In this document: in pieces, positions 9,393-19,456 of the stretch
Numbering within the stretch: the stretch's first letter is position 1
Layout: every line of letters begins with the position of its first letter
NCBI RefSeq assembly: GCF_007280555.1
Contig: NZ_VKDB01000001.1
Coordinates: 62,001-126,000 of the forward strand
DNA: 64,000 bases
Direction of reading: 5' to 3'
Origin: Deinococcus detaillensis
GTDB lineage: Bacteria; Deinococcota; Deinococci; Deinococcales; Deinococcaceae
The notes under the pieces: generated by a model
The model's database searches: none
Told to the model about the DNA's origin: nothing
What the model saw: only the letters and a program-made list of their open reading frames with translations
Translations under genes and position numbers: made by a program

Positions 9393-10352
9393 TTAAGGAA
9401 TCGCCACCGTTGCGAGGAGCTGGGCGGCCACCGCCGGACTGGCGGCCCCGCTGGAGCGGCCCAGCAAGCGGTGCGCGGCTACGCTGCCGAATACCGCCCG
9501 CACGTCTTCGGGCAGCGCGTGTTGGCGGCCTGCGAGCCAGGCCCACGCCCGCGCCGCCGAGAGCAGGCCCAGCGCGGCGCGGGGACTCAGGCCGGTCTGC
9601 ACGTCGGGGTGCAGGCGTGAGGCGGTCACGAGGGCCAGTACGTAATCGGCCAGCGCTCCCGACACGTAAACGGCGGCTGCGGCCTGCTGAGCGGCCAGCA
9701 GCGCTTTGGGCATCAGCACGGCGCTCAGCTGGCGGGCCGCGTCTCGGCGTCCGCCCGCCAGCAGCAGCTCACGCTCGGCGCGGGGGTCGGGATAGCCCAG
9801 CGAGACGGTCATCAAAAAGCGGTCGAGTTGTGATTCGGGCAGCGCGAAGGTGCCGAGCTGCGAAGCGGGGTTTTGGGTGGCGATCACGAAAAAGGGACTC
9901 GGCAGGGCGCGGGAGGTGCCGCCCTCGCTGACTTGCCGCTCCTCCATCGCCTCTAAGAGGGCCGACTGGGTCTTGGGGGTGGCGCGGTTGATTTCGTCGG
10001 CCAGCAGCAGTTGGGTAAAAATCGGGCCTTCGTGAAAACGGAATTCGCGCTGGGCCGGTTCGTAAATGCTGACGCCGAGGAGGTCGGCGGGCAGCAAATC
10101 ACTGGTAAACTGCATCCGCGAAAAATGCAGGCCGAGGCTGGCCGCTATCGCCTGCGCCAGCGTGGTTTTGCCGACTCCCGGCACGTCTTCGAGCAGCAGG
10201 TGTCCGCCCGCCAGCAAACAGGCCAGCGAGAGACGGACTTGCTCGGCCTTGCCCAAGATGACCCGGTCAAGCTGGGCGAGGGTGGCGGCGGCCAGCGGCA
10301 TCAGGCCCGCCTGTTGCTCCGCTAAGGTGGGAGTGGTTTGTAGCGCGGTCAC
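9393..10352 (-). CDS. MoxR-family AAA+ ATPase
   Basis: AAA+ ATPase of the MoxR (AAA_3) family. The product shows P-loop EDVPGVGKTTLAQA, ADLLGVSIYEP, Walker B LLLADEINRA, sensor 1 FVIATQNP and LPESQLDRF, and the C-terminal lid SPRAALGLLSAARAWA. Start choice: GTG 10352 has AAGGA just upstream; a TTG at 10370 is in frame but has no ribosome binding site. It is the promoter-proximal gene of the minus-strand module with the ankyrin, DUF58 and transglutaminase proteins. Confidence 0.92.
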   Translation of the reverse strand: MTALQTTPTLAEQQAGLMPLAAATLAQLDRVILGKAEQVRLSLACLLAGGHLLLEDVPGVGKTTLAQAIAASLGLHFSRMQFTSDLLPADLLGVSIYEPAQREFRFHEGPIFTQLLLADEINRATPKTQSALLEAMEERQVSEGGTSRALPSPFFVIATQNPASQLGTFALPESQLDRFLMTVSLGYPDPRAERELLLAGGRRDAARQLSAVLMPKALLAAQQAAAAVYVSGALADYVLALVTASRLHPDVQTGLSPRAALGLLSAARAWAWLAGRQHALPEDVRAVFGSVAAHRLLGRSSGAASPAVAAQLLATVAIP

Positions 10353-10534
10353 GGTTTCCTTGAAAAGCAAAAGGGCCGGAAGAAACGGGGGCGGGCGCTC
10401 ATCCTCGCAGCTTAGCGGTCGTGCTCTGGCAGAATGCTTACCAGCAGTTCTATTCGCCCAGCTTCCTTATCAAAATCAGCTCCTTTTAGACCTGCTCCAA
10501 CTTTCCCACCTCACGGCCCGCTAAACTCTGAAGC

Positions 10535-11320
10535 ATGATCTCACTTGATTTGAGCGGCAAAACGGCCTTAGTCATGGGCGTCGCCAATGCCCGCAGCCTC
10601 GGCTGGGCCATCGCTGAGCAACTTCTCGCGGCGGGCGCACGGGTGGCCTTTAGTTATCAGGGCGAGCGCCTACGCCCCGAACTGGAAAAACTCACTAAAG
10701 AGTATCCGGGGGTGCTGCTCCGGCAGGCTGACGCCACCAGCGAAGACGATTTGACAGCCCTGTTTGCCGCCATCAAAGCCGAGTTTGGCCAACTCGACGC
10801 GGTGGTTCACGCCATCGGCTTTGCTCCGCGTGAAGCGATGGAAGGCCGCTTCCTCGACACCACCGCTGCCGATTGGAACACCACCCTGTCGGTCAGCGCC
10901 TACAGCTTGGTCAGCATGTGCCGCCACGCCGAGCCGCTGCTCACTGAGGGCAGTAGCGTGATCAGCTTGACCTACCACGCCTCACAAAAAGTCGTGCCCA
11001 AGTACAACGTGATGGGCGTGGCCAAAGCCGCCTTGGAGGCCGCCACCCGCTACCTCGCCGCCGAAATGGGTGCGAAGGGTGTGCGCATCAACACCATCAG
11101 CGCTGGCCCGATGCGTACGATTGCCGCCCGCAGCATCCCCGGCTTTAGCACCATGTACGACCAAGCCGCCAAAGCCGCGCCGCTGGGCCGCAACGCCACC
11201 TCGCAGGAAGTCGGTAAGCTGGGCTTATTCCTGCTCAGCGACCTCGCCAGCGGCATTACGGGACAAGTGGTTTACGTGGACGCGGGCAGCAGCGTCATGG
11301 CCATGAAAATGGAAAGCTGA
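10535..11320 (+). CDS. fabI: Enoyl-[acyl-carrier-protein] reductase (NADH)
   Basis: Last reductive step of type II fatty-acid elongation. The 261-residue SDR-fold protein has MGVANARSLGWAIAEQL (FabI NAD-binding motif), HAIGFAP, and the catalytic pair in YNVMGVAKAALEA (Tyr-x6-Lys), then INTISAGPMRT and DVASG-type GITGQVVYVDAG. Triclosan-sensitive FabI enzymes have this layout. No Shine-Dalgarno: TAAACT at 10522-10527 ends 7 nt before the ATG, so the mRNA is probably leaderless. Confidence 0.96.
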   Translation: MISLDLSGKTALVMGVANARSLGWAIAEQLLAAGARVAFSYQGERLRPELEKLTKEYPGVLLRQADATSEDDLTALFAAIKAEFGQLDAVVHAIGFAPREAMEGRFLDTTAADWNTTLSVSAYSLVSMCRHAEPLLTEGSSVISLTYHASQKVVPKYNVMGVAKAALEAATRYLAAEMGAKGVRINTISAGPMRTIAARSIPGFSTMYDQAAKAAPLGRNATSQEVGKLGLFLLSDLASGITGQVVYVDAGSSVMAMKMES

Positions 11321-11326
11321 GTAGTT

Positions 11327-12706
11327 TTAAGGCTGACAGGCGTCCACACCTGTTCTGGTGGCGCGGGTAAACTGGCAGCCGTATTTGGCGTCGGCCACCA
11401 CGCTGGGCGTCAGTACGTCGTCTCCGGCAGGTTTGGGGCCGCCGCTGGCCCACTTCATCCAGTCGTTGAATGCTTCCACGAATTCTGCTCCCACGAATTC
11501 GCAGTGCCCAGCCGCCCGAATCGCTCGCTGCACCAGTAGTCCTGAAGTGCCGTTTTTCTGGGCCATTTGAAGGTAATGCTGCTCGTGGGCAAACGGCACG
11601 TAAAAGTCGCCAAGCGTGTGCATGGTCAGCACCGGCACCTTGAACTGGGCGTTAATGGCCGGGAGCCAGCGCAGTCCGTCGGCGCGGGGCAAGTTGGCGC
11701 TCGGATCGGCGGTGGTTCGCAAAACGGCTTGGTTGTAGGCGACCTCGGCGGCGGTGGGGGTCTGGCCCTGCGTCCAGCGGTACACAGCATTTTGGTTGCC
11801 GTAGAAGTTTTTGGTCAAAATGCCGGTGAGGGTGCCGTCCGAGCCGCCGGTACTCAGCACCGCGTTTTGCAGCGCTCCTACCTTGAAGCCGAGTTCAAAC
11901 ACCGGACGCGGCCCGCCAGTCAGGTTCTGTGCAATGTCGCGCAGCCGGGTGCCCTGCACGGTGTTGGGCGTCCAGAGGTCGCCGCTGCTGTCGCTGAACA
12001 GCCCTACTTTGATGTCGGGCAGCAAGGTTTGGAAACTGCTGGCCGGGTAGGTGCTGGAACCGTAGCCGCCGAGTTCTTGGGCATTGAGGGTGTAGTCGCC
12101 CAGCCACTGAAATTCATACGGTGGGTCGAGTACTCCGCACAGCGGCATCGAGGCAGCGTAATTGACTTTGTGTTTGGCGCTGGCCAGCGTTTCGGTTTCC
12201 ACGGCGGCGGCGGCGATATTCCCACCCATCGAGACGCCCATGATGTAGGTTGCACTCGGCGCGGGGTACTTGCTCTGTGTCAGCGCCCCGAACTGCTGAG
12301 CCAGCGCGTTGGTGTCCTCGATGCCCGACCGCACATCGTAATAGTTAGACGAGTAGCTCGATGCCGCCCAAGCGTAGCCCTGCGAAACCAGATACTCGCG
12401 GATGGGGGGCGGCGCAACGGTCAGGGCCGCGCCTGTGCCTGCGTAGCCGTGGGCGTACATCACCAATTTGCCGTTCCACTTTTCCGGCACTTCGATCAGG
12501 TAACTAGCCTGTCCGTGCTCACCCGCGTAGAGGCCCTTGTACAGTGTGGCCCCTGCAATGGAGGGCGTGCTGGGCACTGCCGCCGTGAACACCCGCGTAT
12601 CTTGCTCGCGGGTGGGCTGAGCCGCAGTATTCATAACAGGAGCGCAACTCGACAAGATAAGGCTGCACATCAGTAAGCTGGCGGCGCTGGTACGGGTCAA
12701 TTTCAT
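11327..12706 (-). CDS. Alpha/beta-hydrolase lipoprotein
   Basis: Secreted, lipid-anchored esterase/lipase-like protein of 459 residues. A lipoprotein signal peptide is visible (SLILSSCAP, lipobox Cys21), then an alpha/beta-hydrolase fold with MYAHGYAGTG (oxyanion region) and the nucleophile elbow MGVSMGGN, a later Asp/His region LTMHTLGDFYVPFAHE and RAAGHCEF. CGGAGG upstream of ATG 12706 supports the start. Substrate unknown. It is divergent from the small lipoprotein gene at 13034. Confidence 0.82.
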   Translation of the reverse strand: MKLTRTSAASLLMCSLILSSCAPVMNTAAQPTREQDTRVFTAAVPSTPSIAGATLYKGLYAGEHGQASYLIEVPEKWNGKLVMYAHGYAGTGAALTVAPPPIREYLVSQGYAWAASSYSSNYYDVRSGIEDTNALAQQFGALTQSKYPAPSATYIMGVSMGGNIAAAAVETETLASAKHKVNYAASMPLCGVLDPPYEFQWLGDYTLNAQELGGYGSSTYPASSFQTLLPDIKVGLFSDSSGDLWTPNTVQGTRLRDIAQNLTGGPRPVFELGFKVGALQNAVLSTGGSDGTLTGILTKNFYGNQNAVYRWTQGQTPTAAEVAYNQAVLRTTADPSANLPRADGLRWLPAINAQFKVPVLTMHTLGDFYVPFAHEQHYLQMAQKNGTSGLLVQRAIRAAGHCEFVGAEFVEAFNDWMKWASGGPKPAGDDVLTPSVVADAKYGCQFTRATRTGVDACQP

Positions 12707-13033
12707 GAAACCTCCGAAAAAGTGGGTTTGGTGTCAAAAGCATTAGAAACCTCGCGCAGCCGTCTGTCAAATGCGGAGTCTTTAAGGTGTGTGGCCGTTA
12801 TTGTGCAATCTTTGGACTGGATGTGTCTTCTTTGTAGGGTTGTTAGCTGGAGGGCTGCGAGCAAGTTTCGGAGGCAGTCCGTCAATTGGTTCAGCGCTGT
12901 GCCTTGTTGGTGCGTCATTTGGTCGCCCGCCCAAGACTTAGGCCATAAACCTTCGACCGATCTGCGAGTAAAGTGCGCGGAGCCTTCACACTCCGCTCCT
13001 ACGCTCCGTTCGTAAGAAAAACGGAGGAAAATC
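12707..13033. promoter_or_regulatory. Divergent intergenic region with SD-sequestering hairpins
   Basis: 327 bp between two divergent lipoprotein genes with no convincing gene. Near the right end CGGAG (12978-12982) can pair with CTCCG (12991-12995), and CTCCGTT (13004-13010) with AACGGAG (13020-13026); the second hairpin hides the GGAGG ribosome binding site of the 13034 gene. Whether this is regulatory is inference. Confidence 0.4.
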
Positions 13034-13498
13034 ATGAAAGTACTCGCCCTATGCATCGTTGGTGGTCTGGCCCTTGCCGCTTGTAACCAAGCCAGTGTCC
13101 CAAGTACGTCGGCCACACATACTTTGCTGCCGCAGACGCAGGCCGGATACAGCGCTCAAGCGGGCAGCTTGGTTCGCAGCGACCTGACGGACGGGACGAC
13201 CACCACCGTCATTACGGCCACCGGCCTTCTCCCCAACACTGCTTACGCCGCCAACTACTACGGGCTGGGAAGCGTCACCGGCGCGGGTAACTGTGGATCG
13301 GGCGGCGCAGTCATCGGCGACTCCGGGACGACTTCCCAGATCGGCAATCAGCCGTTTGCCACCGACGCCAACGGTGCGCTGAGCATTCAGGGAAGCGAAA
13401 CCACCAGCGGCTTGGCGGGCGCGGCCTACGTCGACGTATACGAAGCGTCCAATCTGGCCACCGTTCCGCTGTGCGCCGATCTGAGTACCAGCAACTGA
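13034..13498 (+). CDS. Small secreted lipoprotein, unknown function
   Basis: 154-residue product with a clear lipoprotein signal peptide (GGLALAACNQ, Cys18) followed by a Thr/Ser/Gly/Ala-rich beta-type domain with two Cys (GNCGSG and VPLCADL) that could form a disulfide. Strong GGAGG ribosome binding site. I do not recognise the mature domain; it loosely recalls extracellular CuZn-SOD-like or CHRD-like folds but lacks metal-binding histidines. The 5' leader can fold over the ribosome binding site. Confidence 0.8.
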   Translation: MKVLALCIVGGLALAACNQASVPSTSATHTLLPQTQAGYSAQAGSLVRSDLTDGTTTTVITATGLLPNTAYAANYYGLGSVTGAGNCGSGGAVIGDSGTTSQIGNQPFATDANGALSIQGSETTSGLAGAAYVDVYEASNLATVPLCADLSTSN

Positions 13499-13600
13499 GG
13501 GGTCGACCGCCGCTCTCTACCGTTCAGACAAGATGGACTCCGCTCAGCCGCGCCGTAAACGTGAGAAATCCGGTTGCGGCCTCAAAGGGCGCAGTCTGTC

Positions 13601-14452
13601 TCAGCCGTTCAGCTGCACTTCGGCCACCTTGCACAGCATTCGGAACATCTGGAACAAGTGGAAGGCGTCGGGGCTGCTGTACCCCACCGTCACGGCGTCG
13701 ATGCGGGTCACGCCCGGCACGCGCCCGGCTTGGTCGGCCCGCGCTTGGTGGTCAAAGGACAGCTGCACGCTGGCGGGAAACAAAACGGTGAATGGCTGGG
13801 CGCTGTGCATGCCCTCAGCGGCTTTTTTCGCGCCCGCCCGAATCTGCCGGCACGCCTCGGCGGGGTGCAGATGCACGGCGCTGAACATGCTCAGGCCTTC
13901 TTTGACTGCCACGCCCACCACCTCAGCTCCGACGCTTTCCTGCACCTGCTTGACCGCCACATCGTCGCCGCTGATAAACACCGTCGGCACGCCGTAATGT
14001 CCGGCCAAGAGTGCATTGAGGTACGGCTCTCCAGCCTGTACACCATTGATTCTGACGTCGCGCACCGAGCCGTTCCAGGTGTGGGCCAGCGGCGCTCCCT
14101 GCGTTCCGGCGCGGGCGTGGTAGCCGACCATCATCAGCGCTCCCACGCCTTTTTCCTGAACACCCTCCACCATGCTCAGCGCCCTATCGTTGCCCGACAC
14201 GTAGCGCACCCGCTCGTCCAAGTATTCGGGCAAGAGGTTTCTCATGGTGTCGTGCGAGTCGGCGATCAGCACGCCCGCCGCGCCGCCTTCAAAGGCTCCC
14301 AGCGCGGCGGCGTTGGCCTCGCGGCTCATCTGGATGCGGGCGCGTTCGTACTCGCTGCCACTCACCAGACCCCCAAATTCCGGCGGGCTGACCTGCACCC
14401 ATGAGCTGACTCCGCACACGCCTTCCATATCCACGCTGATGACAACATTCAT
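13601..14452 (-). CDS. M55-family D-aminopeptidase (DppA-like)
   Basis: Zinc aminopeptidase family cleaving D-Ala-type peptides. From ATG 14452 the product is 283 residues and starts MNVVISVDMEGVCGVSSW, which holds the conserved DxEG zinc-binding motif at the N-terminus; later HDTMRN and MVGYHA supply His ligands. This length matches the family. Longer upstream in-frame starts were rejected because homologues begin at this motif. It is convergent with the small lipoprotein and divergent from the GNAT gene. Confidence 0.88.
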   Translation of the reverse strand: MNVVISVDMEGVCGVSSWVQVSPPEFGGLVSGSEYERARIQMSREANAAALGAFEGGAAGVLIADSHDTMRNLLPEYLDERVRYVSGNDRALSMVEGVQEKGVGALMMVGYHARAGTQGAPLAHTWNGSVRDVRINGVQAGEPYLNALLAGHYGVPTVFISGDDVAVKQVQESVGAEVVGVAVKEGLSMFSAVHLHPAEACRQIRAGAKKAAEGMHSAQPFTVLFPASVQLSFDHQARADQAGRVPGVTRIDAVTVGYSSPDAFHLFQMFRMLCKVAEVQLNG

Positions 14453-14488
14453 GCCCTGAGCGTAGCGGCTGGGCGGTAAGCTAAGCAA

Positions 14489-15238
14489 ATGACCACAGTA
14501 CAGACGACGCCATTGCAGCGGGTGGAGGCGGCCCTGGCAGAGAGCTGGCGGGGTTATCCAGGCAAGTGGGCGACCTTTGGCCCGCTGAGCGCCGTCTACG
14601 CTGGCCCCGGATTGCCGGTCAACGTTGCCCTGGGAGCGACAGACCAGGAAAACGCGGCGGAAGTTCTGGCGCAGATAGAGGACTTTTACGCACTCCACTC
14701 GCAGGCAGCCGCTCTGCTGGTACACTCGCACGCGCATCCGGCACTCTTCACGGCGCTGGCGGCCAGAAACTACCACCTGGATTACTTGCTTCACACCTAC
14801 GCCCGCACGCTCTCCAGCGCCTCACCTGCTTCGGCCTTTGATGTCGGGGAAATGACGCCCGACGAATGGGCTGAAATCACCCCGCAAGCGTTTGGAGCGG
14901 AGAGCCGGGAAATGATGCGGCTGGCGGCGAATGTGCCGGACGTGCTGCGGCTGGGCGTCCGGCGAGATAAACAGTGGGCGGGCTTCGGGGCCGTGACGGT
15001 GATGCCGGATGCACAGGGCGGCGTGGCCCTGCTGTTCAGTGCCGGAACGTTGCCTGAGTTTCGGGGGCAAGGTATTCAGTCAGTGCTGCTCGCTGCCCGC
15101 CTGCACGTCGCCCGCGAGCAGGGCGCGACACTGGCGGCTGTCGATGTCGCGCCCAACAGCGTCAGCGAGCGCAATGTGAAGCGGGCAGGCTTTGAGATGG
15201 TCGGAGCGCGGCTCAATTTCGTTCAGGCTCAATCCTGA
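14489..15238 (+). CDS. GNAT-family N-acetyltransferase
   Basis: 249-residue protein with a GNAT fold in its C-terminal half: FSAGTLPEFRGQGIQSVLLAAR is the acetyl-CoA-binding motif A region (RGQGIQ), followed by VAPNSVSERNVKRAGFEMVG. The N-terminal ~110 residues look like a degenerate second GNAT-like half, so a tandem architecture is possible. TAAGCT at 14477-14482 ends 6 nt before ATG 14489 and there is no Shine-Dalgarno, so the gene is probably leaderless. The acceptor substrate is unknown. Confidence 0.82.
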   Translation: MTTVQTTPLQRVEAALAESWRGYPGKWATFGPLSAVYAGPGLPVNVALGATDQENAAEVLAQIEDFYALHSQAAALLVHSHAHPALFTALAARNYHLDYLLHTYARTLSSASPASAFDVGEMTPDEWAEITPQAFGAESREMMRLAANVPDVLRLGVRRDKQWAGFGAVTVMPDAQGGVALLFSAGTLPEFRGQGIQSVLLAARLHVAREQGATLAAVDVAPNSVSERNVKRAGFEMVGARLNFVQAQS

Positions 15239-15635
15239 AGGCTGTGTCCGGCTGCGCTTAAAGTTGCAATGGCCTCACTCAGTCGCTCACGCTTGACCAG
15301 CACATAATCGGTGTCGAACGTGGAGACGGCGAAAATGCCCACCCCGGCGTCCCGCAGAGGATTGAGCACCGCCGTCAGAATGCCAGTGAGGGCAAAATCA
15401 AACGGACCATGCAGCTTGAGGGCTACCCAGCCTGCTTGGTGCTGAACGCCTTCCGGCACGAGGCTGGCTTCGCACACCAGCGAGAGTTCATCCTCACTGC
15501 GGGTCAAGCTGAAAAAAGAGCCGCTGAGCAGCCCGCTTGGCAAAATGAAATCGGGCGGCCACTGCGCCACCGCAAACTCGGTGGGATCAGCGCCGCCCAA
15601 AATGGACAGGGTGAGTCGTGGAAGCTGGTTTTCGT

Positions 15636-15639
<4 letters not shown>
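15229..15639 (-). CDS. ACT-domain protein
   Basis: 136-residue protein resembling the small double-ACT (ACT_7/CASTOR-like) family that binds amino acids. The C-terminal part reads [18 protein letters not shown]...[19 protein letters not shown], the diagnostic segment. Its GTG start overlaps the mglA stop (GTGA), so it is coupled to mglA. The ligand and target are unknown; a regulatory or sensor role is inferred from the fold. Confidence 0.8.
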
Positions 15640-16226
<587 letters not shown>

Positions 16227-16349
16227 GTCATTCCCCTTTGGGTCTGGCCGCACACGAGGCGGGCGAAACGGTGGCCGAGCAGCAAAACGTCAGTTTGTGG
16301 GCACTCTCTTTGTCTAAAACTAAGCGTTGAGCCTCACTTTAGCTTATCT

Positions 16350-16835
16350 TCAGCCCAGTAGGTCGTCGAGGAGGGCGGTGGCGCTGCTGCCGAAGTCGGC
16401 GTCGAATTTGATGGGCGGCGCTTCTTTGAGGTTTTTCATCACCTCGTTGAGGGCCAAGATGGCTTTTTTGGCGTGTAATTTGACACGCCCGAGCGGCACG
16501 CTGCTGTCGAAGATGAGGGTCAGGAGGGCCACGTCGCCCACCGACTCCACATAAATCGCGCCTTGTTCGCCTTGGTGAATTTGCTCGCTGAAGGTCCGCT
16601 CACCGAGCATGTTGGCCAGCGCGGCAGTCGCGGCGGCGTTGGAGGCCACCAAAGTCGCCACCGAGTCGAGGGCGGGAGGCCTAGGTGCCCACAGCGCTTC
16701 TTTGTGAGACAGCACGAAACCCTTGCGGTCGACCAGAAGGCAGTAGCGCACGCCTGTCGCCACGAGCAGGTCTTCGATTTGCGTCTCGACCTGATCAAAG
16801 GGTTCACCGTAGAGTGCGAGGGAAGGCTCAATCAT
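16350..16835 (-). CDS. mglB: Roadblock/LC7 protein MglB
   Basis: GTPase-activating partner of MglA with a Roadblock/LC7 fold. The 161-residue product shows [39 protein letters not shown], and [20 protein letters not shown], the full domain. It is 123 bp upstream of mglA on the same strand, the standard mglB-mglA order. A TTG one codon earlier is possible but ATG 16835 is preferred. Confidence 0.9.
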   Translation of the reverse strand: MIEPSLALYGEPFDQVETQIEDLLVATGVRYCLLVDRKGFVLSHKEALWAPRPPALDSVATLVASNAAATAALANMLGERTFSEQIHQGEQGAIYVESVGDVALLTLIFDSSVPLGRVKLHAKKAILALNEVMKNLKEAPPIKFDADFGSSATALLDDLLG

Positions 16836-16975
16836 CAAGGCGCAGTATAAGTGGGGCGTTCTTACAAGCGGCGCACAGAACTCCTTGCCTTAACTGGAGT
16901 GCCGAGTTCGGCGACCCTCATCTGCGGCCAGCGCCGTTCATCACCTTCCTTGGGCCAGCCGCTACACTGCCCAGC

Positions 16976-19387
16976 GTGAACCGCTTGCCCACTGCCGCCC
17001 GCCGCTCCGGCCTGTCTTCGTTCAGTGTGCGCCTCGCTGCGCTGCTTGCGCTGGCCCCACTGACGCTGGCTGCCGCCCGTCCGGTGGTCATCAGCGGCGT
17101 GCCGACCAGTCCGGTGATCGAAACCAAGCTGCTCGCAGGCTCAAAAGAAGGCCTGCCGATTTGGTTTTTGCCGCAGCTGGGCCTGCAAACCCGCAACAAG
17201 CCGCAGGACGTGTGGCTCAGCTACGGCCCGCGCAGTTTGCGCTACACGCCGCAGGGAGGCTGGGCAGCGTCCGGCTTCGCTCTGCCTGCGCCGCTGCCCG
17301 CCCCGGAGCGCTACGGCGCGGGCGGCAGCCTCCACGTGGGCCTAGACGTGCTGCGGGCGCTGGGTGTGCCGCTGGCGGGCAATGCCGAGCAGCTGGATGT
17401 GCGGGTGGTGCAGGCCGCCAGAGAAGTGCCGTTGCCGGTGCCGCAATTCGGCTTCAACTTGGCTCCGGCTCCGGCAACGCTCAAAGTGGTGCAGGCCGCC
17501 AAGGTGCAGGCGAGTCCAAAGCCGAGTGTGCCGAAACCCAGCACATCAAAACCCAGTGCGTCAAAACCTGACGTGGCGAAACCCAGTGGGGCAAAAATCA
17601 GTATCAATCCCACCGCGCTCAAAGCGGTTTCCGCGCCAACCAGCCCACCGCCAGTCAGCCCACCAAAGGCCGCGCCAGAGAAAGTCAAACCTGTGGTCAA
17701 GCTGCCCAGTCCGGTGAAGGCAAGTCCTGCTGTGGGCCATTCAGGTTCTGCAAGCCCCCTGGCTACGAGTCCACCGGTCACGAGTTCAACAGCCGTGAGT
17801 CCAATATCTGCGAGTCCGGCTGCCGTGAAAGCCGCCGTCAACAAAGCGGTCACCGAGGTGCTGGAACTGCGGGCCGAGGTCGCTCAAAAGCCTTCCTTGC
17901 GGAGTGCCAGTATCGAGCCGACACCAATCGCGCCGCCTGCTGGACTGCCTGCGCCTGTTCCAACCTCAATAACGCCGACCCCAGTGGCTCCTCCTCCAGT
18001 TGCGCCGACCACGTCCGCGCCGACACCCCTCCCGGCCCCCACCCCTCCCCCACTGCTCAGTGGCCCGAAGATCGTGGGAACGCGCTCCAGCCTCAGCACT
18101 GTCCGCAACATTCAGCTTCAGCGCCTGGTGATTGATCTGAGCGGGCCAGCCACGTACAGCGCCAAGAACGAGCGCGGCGGCGTGACCCTCTTTTTGCCGC
18201 AGGTGAGTGCCGACCCCAACGTGCAGACCCTAGACAGCGGCGATACCCTGACCCTCGCGCCCGATAGCAACGGCGTGACAGTGCGGCTGGATGCGGGCGG
18301 CGGCCAAAGCCAAGTCAGCGCCCTCAACGACCCTGACCGGATCGTGATCGACACGGCGACCAGCCTCAGCGCCGATGTGCCGCCGCCGATCAACCCGGAC
18401 GCTTTGCCAATCGGCGTGAGCCTAAAGGCGTTCGGTGGCCTGTCACTGCTGAGCTTTGATCCGGCCCAGTTTACGCCGCGTGTGGTGGCCGCTCCGGTCG
18501 GCGTGGCCCTGAACGTCTCGGAGCTGGTGCGGCGGGTCGGCGGTGTGGCGGGCGTCAACGGCGGTTATTTTGATCCGCCCAGCAGCTTGCCGGTGGACTT
18601 CGTGGCGGCGGGCGGCAAGCTGCTGGCGGCCAGCTTGGAGCGGCGCGGCACGGTGGGCTTTAGCGAGGGCGGCACAACGCTGTTCGGGTTTCCGCGCCCA
18701 CGCTACATGCTCACCGGCGCGTTCGGCTCGCTGATGGTCAACACTGTGACGGCCCGCCCCGCGCCCAAGCTGCTGACCGCCTTCGTCGGCGACGGCAAAA
18801 CGGCGGTTGGCGGCGCGGGCCTCCTGACCCTGACCCTCAACGCGGCGGCGAGCGGCGTCAGCAAAGCTGAACTGGGCGGCGCGGTGCCAGTGGCGGGGCG
18901 CATCAGCCTCAGCTTTGATCCGGCCCGCTTTCCGCAGTTGCCGACGGCAGAGGGCAGCTCTATTCAGGCCACTCTCAATTACCAATCTCAAGAATGGCAG
19001 GGCGTCCGCGACGGCCTGAGCGCTGGCCCGATGCTGCTGCAAGGCGGCGAAATCGTGCTCAACCCAGAGCGCGAAGCCTTCAACGTGTTGACCGGGGTGT
19101 GGCGGCCCACCCGACAGGTGGCCTTTGCCATCTACAAGGGCCAGCCCACTCTGGCTTTTTTGGAATTTGGGACGCCCGAAACCTTTGCCCGCGCCCTGCA
19201 CAACGTGGGCGTCACCGACGCGCTGCGCTTAGACAGCGGTTCGAGCGCCACCGTCTTCGTGTCGGGCGGGTATCTGGGCACCGGCGGCTACCTCAACACC
19301 GTCTGGAGCCGCCCGGTGCCCAACGCCATCGTCTTGGTGCCGACCAACAACACCGCCTCGCTCAAAGCAAGCAAAAACCTCAAATAA
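16976..19387 (+). CDS. Secreted phosphodiester glycosidase-domain protein (DUF2233/NAGPA)
   Basis: Exported protein of about 803 residues. A signal peptide (LAALLALAPLTLAAA) is followed by an N-terminal region, a long Pro/Ser/Lys-rich linker with KPS repeats, an AMIN-like beta domain (SSLSTVRNIQLQRLVIDLSG region), and a C-terminal phosphodiester glycosidase domain with GVNGGYFDP, DGLSAGPMLLQGG and RLDSGSSATVFVSGG. The usual LDGGGS motif reads LDSGSS here. GTG 16976 follows a TACACT -10 box (16963-16968) by 7 nt with no Shine-Dalgarno, so leaderless. Likely acts on cell-surface glycan phosphodiesters. Confidence 0.85.
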   Translation: MNRLPTAARRSGLSSFSVRLAALLALAPLTLAAARPVVISGVPTSPVIETKLLAGSKEGLPIWFLPQLGLQTRNKPQDVWLSYGPRSLRYTPQGGWAASGFALPAPLPAPERYGAGGSLHVGLDVLRALGVPLAGNAEQLDVRVVQAAREVPLPVPQFGFNLAPAPATLKVVQAAKVQASPKPSVPKPSTSKPSASKPDVAKPSGAKISINPTALKAVSAPTSPPPVSPPKAAPEKVKPVVKLPSPVKASPAVGHSGSASPLATSPPVTSSTAVSPISASPAAVKAAVNKAVTEVLELRAEVAQKPSLRSASIEPTPIAPPAGLPAPVPTSITPTPVAPPPVAPTTSAPTPLPAPTPPPLLSGPKIVGTRSSLSTVRNIQLQRLVIDLSGPATYSAKNERGGVTLFLPQVSADPNVQTLDSGDTLTLAPDSNGVTVRLDAGGGQSQVSALNDPDRIVIDTATSLSADVPPPINPDALPIGVSLKAFGGLSLLSFDPAQFTPRVVAAPVGVALNVSELVRRVGGVAGVNGGYFDPPSSLPVDFVAAGGKLLAASLERRGTVGFSEGGTTLFGFPRPRYMLTGAFGSLMVNTVTARPAPKLLTAFVGDGKTAVGGAGLLTLTLNAAASGVSKAELGGAVPVAGRISLSFDPARFPQLPTAEGSSIQATLNYQSQEWQGVRDGLSAGPMLLQGGEIVLNPEREAFNVLTGVWRPTRQVAFAIYKGQPTLAFLEFGTPETFARALHNVGVTDALRLDSGSSATVFVSGGYLGTGGYLNTVWSRPVPNAIVLVPTNNTASLKASKNLK
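17534..17593 (+). repeat. 15-bp tandem repeats encoding KPS units
   Basis: Four copies of a 15-bp unit start at 17534, 17549, 17564 and 17579, each opening AAACCCAG or a near variant, encoding the Lys-Pro-Ser-x-x linker of the phosphodiester glycosidase protein. Confidence 0.8.
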
Positions 19388-19456
19388 AGTTTTGGTTGGG
19401 TTGAGGCAAGTTACCCGTTGCCCCCACCTCCGCCGCCAAAACTGTAAACTGTGGAG

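Noticed and set aside
12703..13116. Minus-strand 137-codon frame in the lipoprotein intergenic region
   Set aside because: No ribosome binding site or leaderless -10, unusual composition, and it runs into the small lipoprotein gene on the other strand.
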